From: Podocnemis expansa | Lineage: Eukaryota > Chordata > Testudines > Podocnemididae | Length of the DNA stretch: 64,000 nucleotides | Direction: 5' to 3' | Assembly: GCA_007922195.1 (NCBI GenBank) | Contig: ML681996.1 | Location: forward strand, 19,558,479-19,622,478 | Shown here: positions 1-10,254 of the stretch, one piece after another | Layout: each line of letters opens with the position of its first letter | Numbering within the stretch: the first letter of the stretch is position 1 | Made by a program: the position numbers and the translations under genes | The notes under the pieces: generated by a model | What the model was told of the DNA's origin: nothing | Seen by the model: the letters and a program-made list of their open reading frames with translations, nothing else | Databases searched by the model: none

Positions 1-94
1 ATGGGTTTCCCATCTGTCAGTTTGGGTACTCTGTGCCCACAGAAATTTCTAGGAAAGCTGTACTTTATCCCTGCCATACTGAGATGGAGCATAG

Positions 95-322
95 TCAGTA
101 CAAATGTTAGGAAAAAAAAAACATTTTCATTAGTAAGGTGGTAAAGCACTGGAAGAGGTTACTTAGAGATGTGGTGAATCTCCAAACTTAGAGGTTTTTA
201 AGGTACAGCTTGACAAAGCCCTGACTGGGATGATATTGCTGGGGTTGGTCATCCTTTGTGTGTAGGGGATTGGACTAGATGATCTCCTGAAATTACTTCC
301 AACTGTAATTTTCTACGAATCT
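95..322 (+). mobile_element. CR1 LINE 3' end
   Basis: This is the tail of a CR1 LINE read on the plus strand. The first part resembles the last residues of CR1 ORF2 (a stretch reading like VVKHWKRLL), followed by the characteristic CR1 3' UTR wording: a GGATTGGACTAGATGATCTC block and a CTTCCAACTGTAATTTTCTACG-like terminal block where CR1 normally ends in short ATTCTATG-type repeats. It is 5' truncated, as is usual for CR1, and too diverged to be active. Confidence 0.8.
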
Positions 323-454
323 TTGGAGAATTTAGGTGCCAAACTCAACTGAGCATGTGCAAATTAGAATTTATCAAAGATTTTAACTTGGTTGTCTTGT
401 AGTTGTGTGAAGAAGTATTAATTTGTTTGTTTTAAATCTGCTGCCTATAAATTT

Positions 455-985
455 CATCGGGTGACCTCTGGTTCTTGCATTATATGAAGAAGTAAATAAC
501 ACTTCCTAATACGGGGTGTTCAACCTTTTTGGGTGATGGGCCACACTGCAATTCTTTTCTCAGTCAGGGGACCGGTGAGAACATTTTTGATAAGATATTT
601 TATTAAAGTTTATTAATAATTTGTATAATGATTAGTGTGATATTTAGATTTGCTTTTGCTTGCACAAATTGTCACTATCTTCTTGCGCGCTTGATGTAGT
701 AATATGGAATATTCCAGATAGCCCCAGCTCCCAGGATCTTGCGGGAGCACTTGATGGTCCAAATAAAAGCCCTTGGCAGGCTGGATTCTGCCCCCGGACT
801 GCATGTTGGACAAGCCTGTCCTAATTCATTTTCTCTACCATGATTTTACAGATGTAAATCATAATCCCTCATTAATCATCTTTTTTCAAAGATGAACAAT
901 CCTGGTGTTTTTAATCTGTTCCATAGTCCTAATAATTGTCCTTGCCCTTCTTTTCACTTTTTCCCATTCTAAAGCAGTTACAGCA
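455..985 (-). mobile_element. Old CR1/L3-like LINE fragment, split by a hAT element
   Basis: On the plus strand the sequence reads as the complement of an ancient CR1/L3-type reverse-transcriptase region: wording such as GAAGTAAATAACACTTCCTA, then after the hAT insertion TTCATTTTCTCTACCATGAT and TTTTTAATCTGTTCCATAGT. The two halves join across the 512-818 insertion, which shows that the LINE is older. No long reading frame survives. Subfamily assignment is from memory of the family, not from an alignment. Confidence 0.6.
512..818. mobile_element. Non-autonomous hAT transposon (307 bp)
   Basis: The left end reads CGGGGTGTTCAACC and the right end, reverse-complemented, reads CAGGCTTGTCCAAC, matching the CAGGGGTGTCCAAC-type termini of hAT elements. 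The element is flanked by TCCTAATA (504-511) and TCCTAATT (819-826), an 8-bp target duplication with one mismatch; 8 bp is diagnostic of hAT. It carries no transposase frame and would have been moved in trans. Confidence 0.82.
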
Positions 986-1520
986 GTCTTCAGTCAAGCA
1001 CACACACTGAAATATATCTTTTATTTACCTTACAGGCTTTGATCAGACTTTATAGAGCTCTAGAAGAACCTTGTTAGATTGAGGGAAGCTATGGAAATGA
1101 ATAGTTTTACTTCTTTTATTAATATAATAATTATTATAAATGGTTTTCCATTGAGAGAATTAATTCTAGAAGAAGATCCAAAAGAATTCTTATGACTTTC
1201 TCATATTAGCTGACTCTCCTGAGGTAATCTCATCATTCAAAATTAAACCCATTTTATAGGGCCCAAGGTATTACACTATTAATGTCATTGCCAGCAGACA
1301 CTGTGGAAAAAAGTATACAGAGATGTGTTGGTAAGGTTGATGTAAAAAGGGGTGGGTCTGCTAGCTTCAGCCGTGCCCTTCTTTTTTGCAAATCTATGTA
1401 ACTTTTCATTCCAAACAGAATCTCTTGGTGATTTTGAAGGCAATTTTGGATTACAGGATGTTTGATGTTATAACAGCTGACATTTTATAAGGAAGTAGAG
1501 AATCTGCTTCTGCTTAAAGT

Positions 1521-1522
<2 letters not shown>

Positions 1523-1597
<75 letters not shown>
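1523..1597. repeat. (GT)n microsatellite with short (GA)n tail
   Basis: An uninterrupted run of about 34 GT dinucleotides ends at 1590 and passes into GAGAGAG. Open frames reading poly-Val-Cys or poly-Thr-His across it are artefacts. The long pure tract suggests high length polymorphism and possible Z-DNA formation. Confidence 0.98.
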
Positions 1598-1598
<1 letters not shown>

Positions 1599-2542
1599 AA
1601 GTAGTTATAGATGGTATGAAAAAGATCACTTTTTCAAACAGAAAAAAATATATACACTGCAAGCCAAGCTGATCTTTTCTTTGATGTCTTTGAGAACATT
1701 GTGGTGAAACCTCAGCGCTTGCTGATTGTTGGTGCATCAGCTCATTTACTAAACTTTCAATAAACTCTTATCTAATGCTGTTGTGATAGCAATAGATAAT
1801 ATGTTGACTTTGCTTAAACTGTAGGTGATGGGTAACTACGATACCTGGTGTTCCAGACTTTCATCATGAATGATTGATGATCATTCATGTAGGGAGAGCA
1901 ATGTATTCAGTTGATGCTATGCTTACTCTGCTGGAATACCAAATAAAGTGACCAAGATGTCAAAATCAGGAGCCTTCGCAAACTACCTGACCTATGCACA
2001 TCAGGCAATGTGGGAAGTTCTGAATAAACTGAATGAGAAGGACTGGAGTCACCAACATCATCTCTCATCTGCCTTACCCAGCCTAAATGATGAGGAGAAA
2101 AGAAGTGGTTCTGAAGTTAAGGTCCAGTTCATTTTGAATGGACATTAAAGATGGCATGGGTCAATCTGTAGGAAAGCACCATTATTTTGACCAAAATTAA
2201 CAAATTAAAAAATGAGGTCTATCAAATTTTGGTTCTAAACTCCACATTTGTTTCTCTTCTATTGTTGCCTGCAAGTGTTTGCCACTTCACTCCTCTTGGG
2301 ATTTCACAATGAACCTCTATCTCAACATGTAACATTAATTACCATTAAAGATAATACAAAATTAAAGAGATAGAGTTTTAGTATTAGATATGCAGCCTGT
2401 TGATAACTGCTACAACCACTGACTGTGAATATATCTGAAAGGTAACAAAATGCAAAGTATGGTATAAAGGCCCAGAGGCTTTCAGACACAGGGTAGGTAG
2501 TTCAAAAGATGGATTCCTAATTCTGGTGTCTGGACCTTACAA
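1598..2542. other. No recognised gene or repeat
   Basis: AT-rich DNA of ordinary complexity. A 66-codon open frame at 1948-2148 on the plus strand resembles nothing I know and has no supporting splice or promoter context, so it is not called as a gene. Confidence 0.5.
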
Positions 2543-2656
2543 ATGACATGTAGTGGCTAGCACCTCTGCTTAACATACAGAAGGTCCTGGGTTCAATTCC
2601 TAGGGGGTTGGACTTGATGATCTCATGAGATCCCTTTCAGCCCTATGATTTGATTG
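2543..2656 (+). mobile_element. tRNA-derived SINE with CR1-like tail
   Basis: A pol III A-box-like TAGTGGCTAG (2551-2560) is followed about 40 bp later by a B-box-like GGTTCAATTCC (2590-2600), the two internal promoter elements of a tRNA-derived SINE. The 3' part (GGACTTGATGATCTCATGAG, then CCCTATGATT) copies the CR1 3' end, which lets the CR1 reverse transcriptase mobilise it. This tRNA head plus CR1 tail is the design of the turtle Cry I SINEs. It is not a functional tRNA gene. Confidence 0.75.
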
Positions 2657-3031
2657 ACATACAGGTGTAATAAGTAGGGTATTTGCTCTACAGCTACTGC
2701 ACCTCAAGAAGGAAGGTGAGCATAACCAAAACAGATAAAAGCAATAACAGATGCAGCATTATGTTCTAAAGTCCCTTCATAAAACAGTAGTTAAAGACAT
2801 CAGACATTTCTAACATCATGGACTGGAAGACAGTTTATGAATTCCACTGCTGCCTTTTGTTTACTTGTGCAGAAGATGAGGCCTTTGGGAATATGAGAAG
2901 GTTATGTGCAGGCCTGATTCAGAAGATAGTACCATTCTTACCTCTGTTGACCCAGTTAATATATATAAAAAATAAAAAATTCCTCTCTCACCCCCTATGG
3001 GTGGTATGTGTCATCCTCAACCTCGGGTCCT

Positions 3032-4397
3032 CTACCAGAGGCCTGGGAGTTTGAGGGTTCTGCACAGTATCTTAGCTGTTCCTAGCACTGCACTCTTCTG
3101 GACAGAGAGCTCTGATGTTGTTCCTGGGATCTGTTGGAGCCACTCTCCCAGCTTAGGAGTCACAGCCCCGAGTGCTCCTACCACCACTGGGACCACTTTG
3201 GCCTTTACTTTCCACATCTGCTCTAGTTCCTCTTTCAGGCCCTGGTACTTCTCCAGCTTCTCATACTCCTTCTTCCTGATGTTGCTGTCACTTGGCACTG
3301 CTACATCTATCACCACTGCTGTCTTCTGGTCCTTGTCTATTAGCACGATGTCTGGTTGATTGGCCAGTACCTGCCTGTCTGTCTGGATCTGGAAGTCCCA
3401 CAGGATCTTAGCCCTGTTATTCTCCACGACCTTCTGTGGAATCTCCCATCTGGACTTGGGAGGCTCTAGCCCATACACTGTGCAGCTGTTCCTGTACACA
3501 ATGCCAGCTACTTGATTATGTCATTCAGTGTATGCTGTTCCTGCCTGCATCTTACATCCTGCCACTATGTGTTGGACTGTCTCTGAGGCTTCTCTGCACA
3601 GTCTGCACCTTGGGTCCTGTCTAGTGTGGTAGACCCCTGCTTCAATGGATCTGGTGCTCAGTGCCTGTTCTTGTGCTGCTATGATCAGTGCCTCAGTGCT
3701 GTCTTTTAGTCCAGCCCTTTCCAGCCACTGGTAGGATTTCCCAATGTCAGCCACCTCAGCTATCTGTCGATGGTACATCCCATGCAGGGTCTTGTCTTGC
3801 CATGGCACTTCTTCTGCTTGATCTTCCTCCCATGTCTGCTGCTGCCTCAGGCATTCTCTCAGCAGCTCATCTTTGGGTGCCATCTTACTGATGTACTGCT
3901 GGATGCTCTGGGTTTCATCCAGGACAGTGGCTTTGACACTCACCAAACCCCGCCCACCTTCTTTCCGGCTGGCGTACAGTCTCTGGGTGTTGGGCTTGGG
4001 GTGGAAACCTCCGTACATTGTGAGGAGCTTCCGGGTCTTCCCATCGGCAGCCTCCATGTCCTCCTTTGGCCAGCTCACTATACCGGCAGGGTATCTGATG
4101 ACTGGCAGGGCGTACCTGTTGATGGCGTGGATCTTGTTCTTCCCATTGAGCTGGCTCTTCAGGACTTGTCTTATCCTTTGGTGGTACTTGGATGTTGCTG
4201 TCTTCCTTGCCTCCTCATCGTGAGTCCCATGTGACTGTGGGATGCCAAGGTACTTGTAGCTGGTCTGTATGTCTGCTATGTGGCCTGCTGGTAGTTCCAC
4301 CCCATCAGTTTTGACTACCTTCCCTCTCTTTACTACCATCTGGCCACACTTCTCCAGTCTGAATGACATCCCAATATCCTCACTGTAGATCCGTGTC
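3032..4397 (-). pseudogene. R4 ORF: thumb, zinc knuckle and restriction-like endonuclease
   Basis: Downstream of the palm domain the frame continues with an RT motif reading SYKYLGI, a long linker, a CCHC knuckle (CRLCREASETVQHIVAGC) and then the endonuclease. The endonuclease shows PDIVLIDK, VVIDVAVPSD and a KLEKYQGLK helix, matching the PD...D-x-A...K catalytic layout of the restriction-like nuclease that nicks the target for target-primed reverse transcription. TGA codons at about 3521 and about 4418 interrupt an otherwise continuous frame; both sit where Arg (CGA) is plausible (contexts AYTE-stop-HNQ and AKNE-stop-DID), consistent with CpG decay. Confidence 0.85.
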
Positions 4398-5217
4398 AGG
4401 TGGATTAGCGAGTCGATGTCTCATTCATTCTTAGCATACAGCTTGATGTCATCCATGTAGAGGAGGTGGCTGATGGTAGTTCCACTCTTGAACTTGTATC
4501 CATATCCAGTCCTTGTGATTATCTGGCTGAGGGGGTTCAAGCCAACGCAGAACAGCAGCGGGGACAGCGCATCACCTTGGTATATGCTGCACTTGATGGC
4601 CACTTGTGCAAGCTGTCTTGAGTTGACTTCCAGTGTTGTCTTCCACAGTCCCATTGAGTTCTTGAGGAAGGTCCTTAGTGTCCTGTTGACTTTGTATAGC
4701 GCCACACATTCACAGATCCATGTGTGCGGCATTGAGTCATAGGCTTTCCTGTAGTCAATCCAGGCTGTGCTCAGATTGGTCTGTCTAGACCTTGAGTCTT
4801 GGGTGACTGCTCTATCTATGAGCAGCTGGTGTTTTGAGCCTCTGGTGTTGTTCCCAATGCCCTTCTGAGCTGTGCTCATGTACTGGCCCACGTGGTCCTG
4901 TAGCTTGGCGGCTATGATGCCTGATAGGACTTTCCATGTTGTGGGGAGGCAGGTTATTGGCCGGTAGTTGGATGGTGCTGTTCCCTTGTGGGGTCTTTCA
5001 TGATCAGCACTGTCCTTCCTTGTGTTAGCCAGTCTGGGTGGGAGCCTGCTGCTAGCAGCTGGTTCATCTGTGCTGCTAGGCGTTCATGCACTGCTGTTAG
5101 TTTCTTTAGCCAGTAGGTGTGGATCATGTCCGGGCCAGGTACTGTCCAGCTCTTCATGTTCTTGACCTGCTGTTGGATGTCGGCTATTGTGATGGTGACT
5201 GGTTCCTGTTCTGGGAG
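4398..5217 (-). pseudogene. R4 ORF: reverse transcriptase domain
   Basis: The minus strand encodes RT motifs in order: a GPDMIHTYWLKKL region, TGRTVL-like motif 2 (QGRTVLIMKDPT), DYRKAYDSMPHTW (motif A with the first catalytic Asp), QGDALSPLLF (motif B) and LLYMDDIKLY (motif C, YMDD encoded at 4448-4459). All three catalytic Asp are present. A frameshift near 4,985-5,000 separates motif 2 from the rest, and the copy is cut off at 5,217 by 5' truncation. Recent inactivation is inferred from the few lesions. Confidence 0.87.
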
Positions 5218-5220
5218 ATT

Positions 5221-5221
5221 G

Positions 5222-5253
<32 letters not shown>

Positions 5254-5262
5254 ATATTTTTA
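5221..5262. repeat. TA / AGATAT microsatellite at R4 5' junction
   Basis: A run of alternating TA (about 5221-5235) followed by AGATAT hexamers borders the truncated 5' end of the R4 element. A similar TA run at 2962-2974 borders its 3' end, suggesting that the insertion split a pre-existing TA-rich microsatellite. Confidence 0.85.
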
Positions 5263-6590
5263 ATTTTGTGATTAATTTGTGTAAAAATATGGCTATTTTT
5301 GAACTTTAGCATAATTCTATGAACTGATATGAATACAGATGCATAAAACAGGTAGGGGTGTGGGGGGGGATGGATTCACTTCTTGTTATGCTTCATATTG
5401 TACATGGGGAAAAGGCGACTTGCACAAAATGCATTTTATATATTTGAGAATAAGAAAGGAAGGAAATAGCAATATTGCTTTCATACAGTCTTTGTAATAC
5501 AAATCAATCAATTTTTCAAGTGCAGTGTATAAAAGACTGGGGAATAGGGATTTAAACTTTTTTTAAAAAAGACTTCTAAAGACAGTATGTGGATTTTTTC
5601 TTAAGCTAAAATTGTTTAGACAAACTTGGACCCAATCCATGGTTGTCTTGCAACTGATGTAGTTACTCACATCAGTGCAGAGTGACTGCAGAGGGGATAT
5701 AAAATGCTACCAAATCAAAATCGTAGTATTTTACACTCATTTTGCATTTGATGAAACAATGGAATGGATTGTCTAATGTACAAAAACCACTTTAAACTGC
5801 TGTCAGTGTAAAGTCACCCAAATTTCAGCATGTTTCATTTGCATGAACTTTAAGGCACCCCAGCATGACAGTGTACTTACTTCCTGAAGAATAGGTCTAT
5901 GCGTGCCAAAGGTGGTGATTATTTTTTCCTGAGAAATCAACTTGAATTGTGTTTTCAGTGCTCTTTCCTCATTCACTCAGAATTCTCCTGGATCCCTGGA
6001 ACAGAGTAAACCTGGTTAAGTCCATCCATGGCAAAATATATTAAAGAAGGAGGAAAAAAAACCACAGATGATTGGTTACAGTGGCTTGGCATATAGTCAA
6101 GCCCAATGCTAGACTTTTCCACCCAAGGTAGACACTGCCACCCATAAAATTACGTTCCTCTAGATGAGTAACACAGTGATGCCATATGATGAAGGTGACC
6201 AGTCCAACTAAGTATCAGTTTCAGTTACAAATAGAGAATTCTTGCAACAAATGTTGCATGAATAAAATGCTATTCAAAGTTCTCAGAAATCATGTTGGGA
6301 ACTGTTTTCAATAATGAATTTTTTGAGAAAATTACAAAGTGCACAAGACAATTTTTTAACAGAAAAAATAAGTCAGAATTCATCCTCAAAAATGTTTTGA
6401 AAATAATCTACCTACCTGTTTGTTATCCAATACTAAGATTTAAGGAATTAAGTGTCTTACCTACTTGCAGGTGAAAGATAAAATAGTGGGTAAGGAACAA
6501 ATTTGTTTCACCAGAAGTAGCAAATCTGTGTAGTGCTTGTAATCTACCCAGACTGTTTCTCTTAGGGTTAAGAACCAGATTTAGTGCCCA
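5263..6590. other. No recognised gene or repeat
   Basis: AT-rich sequence with a short poly-G run near 5370 and poly-A runs; no coding frame or repeat boundary that I can support. A CAGGGCCACATTAATG hAT-like left terminus appears at 6612 just beyond, but I could not find its matching right end. Confidence 0.4.
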
Positions 6591-7104
6591 TGGCAGCTAT
6601 CAGGGCCACATTAATGTAAGGGCTATAGGGGCAGAAGCCCTGGGCCCCAGCCTAATCTGGTTCCTATCTGATCCAGCCACTCTGCTCAGCTCTGGCAGGG
6701 CTTGTGGGAGTGCGGGGGGGGGGGAAGGCCTGAGGCCAGAGACTGGGCTCCCTATCCCTTCCTGTAAACAAGAGTTCCATTCACCCCACCGGGAGGGCGC
6801 TCCCAGTGGGCAATGTGGGGAGTTCTTTGCTCAAATCAGCGAGACCAATCTGCCCCACCCCAGAGGGGAGGGGCAAGCAGTTCGTTTGACCCCCAGAAGG
6901 GGGTGCACCCAGTAGTCCTGGGGGAAGGCACAGCAGTTCCCGCCGGGCCCCCAGGACCCTTACAGGGGTGTCCAGTCACCGAGTCAGGTCTGGTAGGGGA
7001 TCAACGAGGTCAGAGGGTGAAATGGGGTTGTCGTCTTGACGAGGGGGGAGAGGAGGAGGGGGGACACAGGCCCGCCCTGCTCCACTGTGTCCCAGCCCAG
7101 GGCC

Positions 7105-7581
7105 CTAGTGGCAGCCAGACCTGCAGGTGGCGGGGTCAACGGGGTCCCAACCGCAACACGCTGACCCCGGTATGGAGGAGACTCCCCCTGGGCTACTGCC
7201 CTCCTCCTCTCCCATCAGTACCTGGTTGATGTCCTCCTCAGCGTCCTCAGGGTACTCACTGAGGGGCACTGAGTAGAGTCCTTCCCAGGCATCAGGGGGC
7301 GGCAGGTCCAGGAGTTCTATGTCGACGACCATCTCCTCCGGGGCCGATTCTGGCAGCCCCCCTTGGTCGGGGCCAAGGGGCAGTTCCCCCAGGTCCATCC
7401 CTGAAGGGCGGTCTGTGTCAGGCAGCGCCAGAGGCAGCTCCTCCAGGTCCTCTCCGACAGCTGGGGAGGCAGGCTCCCGGTAGTCCAGATCCTCACAGTG
7501 GGTTGGTGGGCACTGTAGTTCGGGTCGCCGCGGCTTGTCCCCCTCCCAGGGCGGGGGATCTTCCCACTGGGTACCCACCAT
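7105..7581 (-). CDS. Repeat-encoded acidic Pro-rich protein, 158 aa, unknown function
   Basis: The frame starts at an ATG in a strong CCCATGG context and runs 158 codons. The product is acidic and rich in Leu, Pro and Glu, with two copies of a short motif (DLEELPLA and DLGELPLG), a block reading LLDLPPPDAWEGLYSVPLSE, and a Cys-containing C-terminus (SACCGWDPVDPATC). The diverged copy at 21,223-21,684 has the same start context, the same motif order and the same C-terminal CC..DP.DP block in one frame, apart from one stop. Conservation of the protein rather than just the DNA suggests it was once translated. No signal peptide, membrane segment or catalytic motif is visible. I do not recognise the family; it may be a retroelement accessory or N-terminal Gag-like product. 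Confidence 0.45.
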   Translation of the reverse strand: MVGTQWEDPPPWEGDKPRRPELQCPPTHCEDLDYREPASPAVGEDLEELPLALPDTDRPSGMDLGELPLGPDQGGLPESAPEEMVVDIELLDLPPPDAWEGLYSVPLSEYPEDAEEDINQVLMGEEEGSSPGGVSSIPGSACCGWDPVDPATCRSGCH

Positions 7582-7735
7582 GGGAGGCCCGAGCCAGCCA
7601 TCCTGGCAGAAGGCTCAAGGGCGGCGGGTAGCCCCAGTCCTCCCCAGCTGGTGGAAGGGCTGAGACTGAGGAGCCTGGCCGGAGCCATCCTTCTCCTCCG
7701 GCCGCCAGGGCTGAACTGAGCTCCTCTGCCTGTCT

Positions 7736-7741
7736 GTTATA
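7736..7741 (-). promoter_or_regulatory. TATA-like box of LTR-like copy 1
   Basis: The minus strand reads GGAAGTATAACAGACAGGC here; the equivalent place in copy 2 reads GGAAGTATAAGAAGGGAGGC. Conservation of the TATA and of the block downstream supports a promoter about 150 bp upstream of the acidic-protein start codon. Confidence 0.5.
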
Positions 7742-7960
7742 CTTCCTGCCCCGCCCCTTCCCCTCCTGCTTGATTGGCAGGTTTGCAGGGGCAGCCATCT
7801 TGGCTCCTGCTTACACTTCCCCATCCCTGAGCCGGCTGGTCCTCCCCCAAGAGAGGGACAAGGTGGGCTGTCACCTGTTCACTCTACCCTGGGGGGGGCG
7901 CATTCATTGAGCCCCAGTCTCTTTTACCTGGTAAGGGTACCAGCTCAGGGTAATCAGGCC

Positions 7961-8556
7961 AATATTGGACTTGGCCAATAATGGACCCAATAGATGAGGG
8001 CCAGGTTTCTCAGTAGTGGTGAAGGTGGATGATTCACAACTATGAGTTTCATGGTTCACACCCATAAGAGCCAATGGCATCTGTTAGAAGAGTATCCCCC
8101 CAAAATAAAATATTCCTATGTCTTCCTAGTTCCAACAAGGAAGAATGAAATAATAGACTCTGACAACACTACTAGGATTAAAGCTTCTCTTCTTACCAAC
8201 TATGGGAGGAGGGTTGTGTTTGTATGCAGTCCTGATGACTCCAACTTGCTGGAAGTCCAAACCAGGCCTTTGACACAAGTTTGTGTTCCTGCATGGAAAG
8301 CGCTTATACTACACAGTGCTGGGTACCAATCAGATATTGTCAAAAAATTCATCTATTACAAGATCATAATCTCTGGCATCACAAAGCAATCAAGTTGCTT
8401 TGGAAGTATCAATCTTTCTTCACTTTGGAGACCCACACTGAACATAAACTGTGGCACTCATTATTAAGCAACCTTTTGCAAAGACATTAACCTCATGGAT
8501 TCCCATGTCTCCACACTTGCTATACGCTTTGTTCCAACATTGTATAGGACACATCT
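7961..8556. other. No recognised gene or repeat
   Basis: Ordinary-complexity DNA between the GC-rich unit and the solo LTR. A 141-codon plus-strand frame at 8042-8467 has no recognisable domain and is probably chance. Confidence 0.4.
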
Positions 8557-10237
8557 TGTTACCCCAGAAAATTGAATCAATCAATTTACTAATCTTCAGA
8601 CCATCCCGCAGTCTGAAATTTAATTTGGAAACCCTCGGGGGCAACGAGGGGGGACCATTTTTCACCTAAACGGATAAATACCGGCACCCAGGATAAATGT
8701 CCCAAGTGGAGGATACGGCTACAGCCCACCGATCAAGCACAGACCAGAAGCAATAAAAGACTTAGAGCCAATGATTTGTCAAAGACAAAATCAGGTTTAT
8801 TGCAATATCTACTCTGAAAACTGACAGGGAACTTATATTTGCTTCACGGATAGCTCATCAATAATGTTACACATTAAAACTAGTCTATACAATTATAACA
8901 TAGACACAATAGTTAGGTAGACAAAAGGAACATTCAGCAAGTGGGGATCAGGCACTTGCTGGATGGAGAGATCTCAACTCTTACTCCTTTAGATCTTAAT
9001 CTGGGTTCTTACCTCACTCTTTCTAGGTAGTTGACTTATAACCATAAAGTTACGTTGTAAGGCTTGGGCTTCCTGGCAGTACTAAAAGTAATCTAAAGAT
9101 CTTGGGGCTTTCTGCTAGTGTTCCTCCCCTCCTTGGGACCCTTTCCTTACCGCAAAAATTGAAGAAACAAAGTCTCTCTCTCTGGCTGACAGCTGCAGGC
9201 TGAAGGTCTGCTTCCTCTGTGAGTCTCTGCTCAGCTCTGGTCTGGTTGCCATGGAAACCGGAACTTAGGCACAGCTCAGAATGTTCCCTAAGCTTGCAGG
9301 TGCAGTTGCTCTGGGACTGGAGCTACAAATTATCATTGATCACAAGCTACACGCAGGACTGGGTTGGCTGCCTGCTTGTGAGTGCATGAGGGTGAGGATC
9401 AAGCCGTTGCCCACAGACTATACGCAGGACTCGGTTGGCTGGCTGCCTGTGAGTTTTATTGGAGTGCCCTTCTGAGACTGAGTCCAAGACCCAGCTCAAG
9501 GACTGAATCCTGAGTCACCCCTCAGAGACCCAGCCCCATGCCTTTCAGAGACTAAATCCAAAGACCCAGCTCCCAGGCTTCCACTAGAGACGTTCTCACT
9601 CTCTCTAGGGATGAGTGTGAGTGAGACTCCTTAGTGCAGTGGGAACATAGCCAGAGGCCAGGGGAACCCAGTAAGAACTAGGAGAGATCTCCAAAGTTCT
9701 GCTCTGTGCAGCACCTTTTATTCACTCTTCTGTCACTCCCATCTTCTCCTTGACCAATCTCAAAGGTGTGATTTCATCTCCACCCAATTGGAAAAAGGGT
9801 GATTTCACCTGCCACCTGATCAAAAATCAATGCTTTTGATGGGTCCTTTGACAGGGGGTGGACACCTTAGAATCCTTGATGGGAGGGGGACTGAGTGAGT
9901 TCAAAAGTTCAAAATCTTCCTCCATCTTGACCTACTTTTCCAAAAAGTATATCTGTTGAATCTGCTGATAGAGCTATACCTATGAAATCTGCTAAACCTA
10001 TGATCTCTCCATTTTTACTTGCTGAATGCCCTTTGAATACCAACTTCATTTTAAAAATTGATAAATGATGATTTATGAATTCTTTACTACTGATCATTAC
10101 ATATTATGCTGTTTCCAGCTTTATTTTAACACAAAACTTCCACTAGATTGCCTTACACTATTTTCTACCCATATGTGTCCTTATTTAATCAAGGTTTTTC
10201 TGTGATACTAAAGAGATGGCAAAAATCTCAGGCTACA
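8557..10237 (-). mobile_element. Solo LTR, 1.68 kb (copy A)
   Basis: Read on the minus strand this begins TGTAGCCTGAGATTTTTGCC and ends GGGGTAACA, so it has TG...CA ends. It is flanked by a perfect 4-bp target duplication, ATCT (8553-8556 and 10,238-10,241). It is homologous along its length to 22,466-24,391. Shared signals include a TATA-like AATAAAAGG near 9716-9723, a cluster of Ser/Thr-poor GACTTAGTCTC-type short repeats, and an AATAAA polyadenylation signal (complement of 8796-8801). No internal retroviral coding region adjoins it, so it is a solo LTR left by recombination. A 4-bp TSD fits class I endogenous retroviruses or some Gypsy groups. Confidence 0.78.
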
Positions 10238-10254
10238 ATCTGACAATGTGGCCA

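Larger units (their letters stand above)
2985..5219 (-). mobile_element. R4/Dong-type non-LTR retrotransposon, 5' truncated
   Basis: One minus-strand LINE about 2.2 kb long encodes, in order, a reverse transcriptase with an intact YMDD box, a CCHC zinc knuckle, and a C-terminal PD-(D/E)xK restriction-like endonuclease. This order is characteristic of the R2/R4/Dong lineage rather than of CR1 or L1. The N-terminal part (DNA-binding and upstream RT) is missing. Both ends abut TA-rich microsatellite DNA (2960-2985 and 5221-5262), fitting the known preference of Dong-like elements for microsatellite or structured repeat targets. Damage consists of at least two in-frame TGA codons and one frameshift, so this copy is dead, but it is much better preserved than the CR1 copies around it. 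Confidence 0.88.
6820..7960 (-). mobile_element. GC-rich LTR-like repeat unit, copy 1
   Basis: This block is sharply more GC-rich than its surroundings and is homologous, on the opposite strand, to 20,936-21,980. Reading the minus strand, both copies have the same order: a GCC/CAATCA-box region, a TATA motif in the shared context GGAAGTATA, a shared GAGCTCAGTTCAGC-like block about 20 bp downstream, a start codon in a CCCATGG context, an acidic open frame, and a shared CACAGTGGAGC just after the stop. This organisation suggests a promoter-bearing retroelement end (LTR or similar). I could not define exact termini or a target duplication. Confidence 0.55.

Noticed and set aside
1468..1737. Poly-Thr-His and poly-Val-Cys frames
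   Set aside because: These are translations of the (GT)n microsatellite.
1948..2148. 66-codon frame possibly encoding a small protein
   Set aside because: Reasonable composition but no homology that I recognise and no supporting context; expected by chance in this length of DNA.
2551..2600. tRNA gene from the A-box and B-box
   Set aside because: The anticodon arm and acceptor stem do not form, and the 3' end is CR1-like, so this is a SINE.
6612..6700. Left end of another hAT element (CAGGGCCACATTAATG)
   Set aside because: No matching right terminus or 8-bp duplication found downstream.
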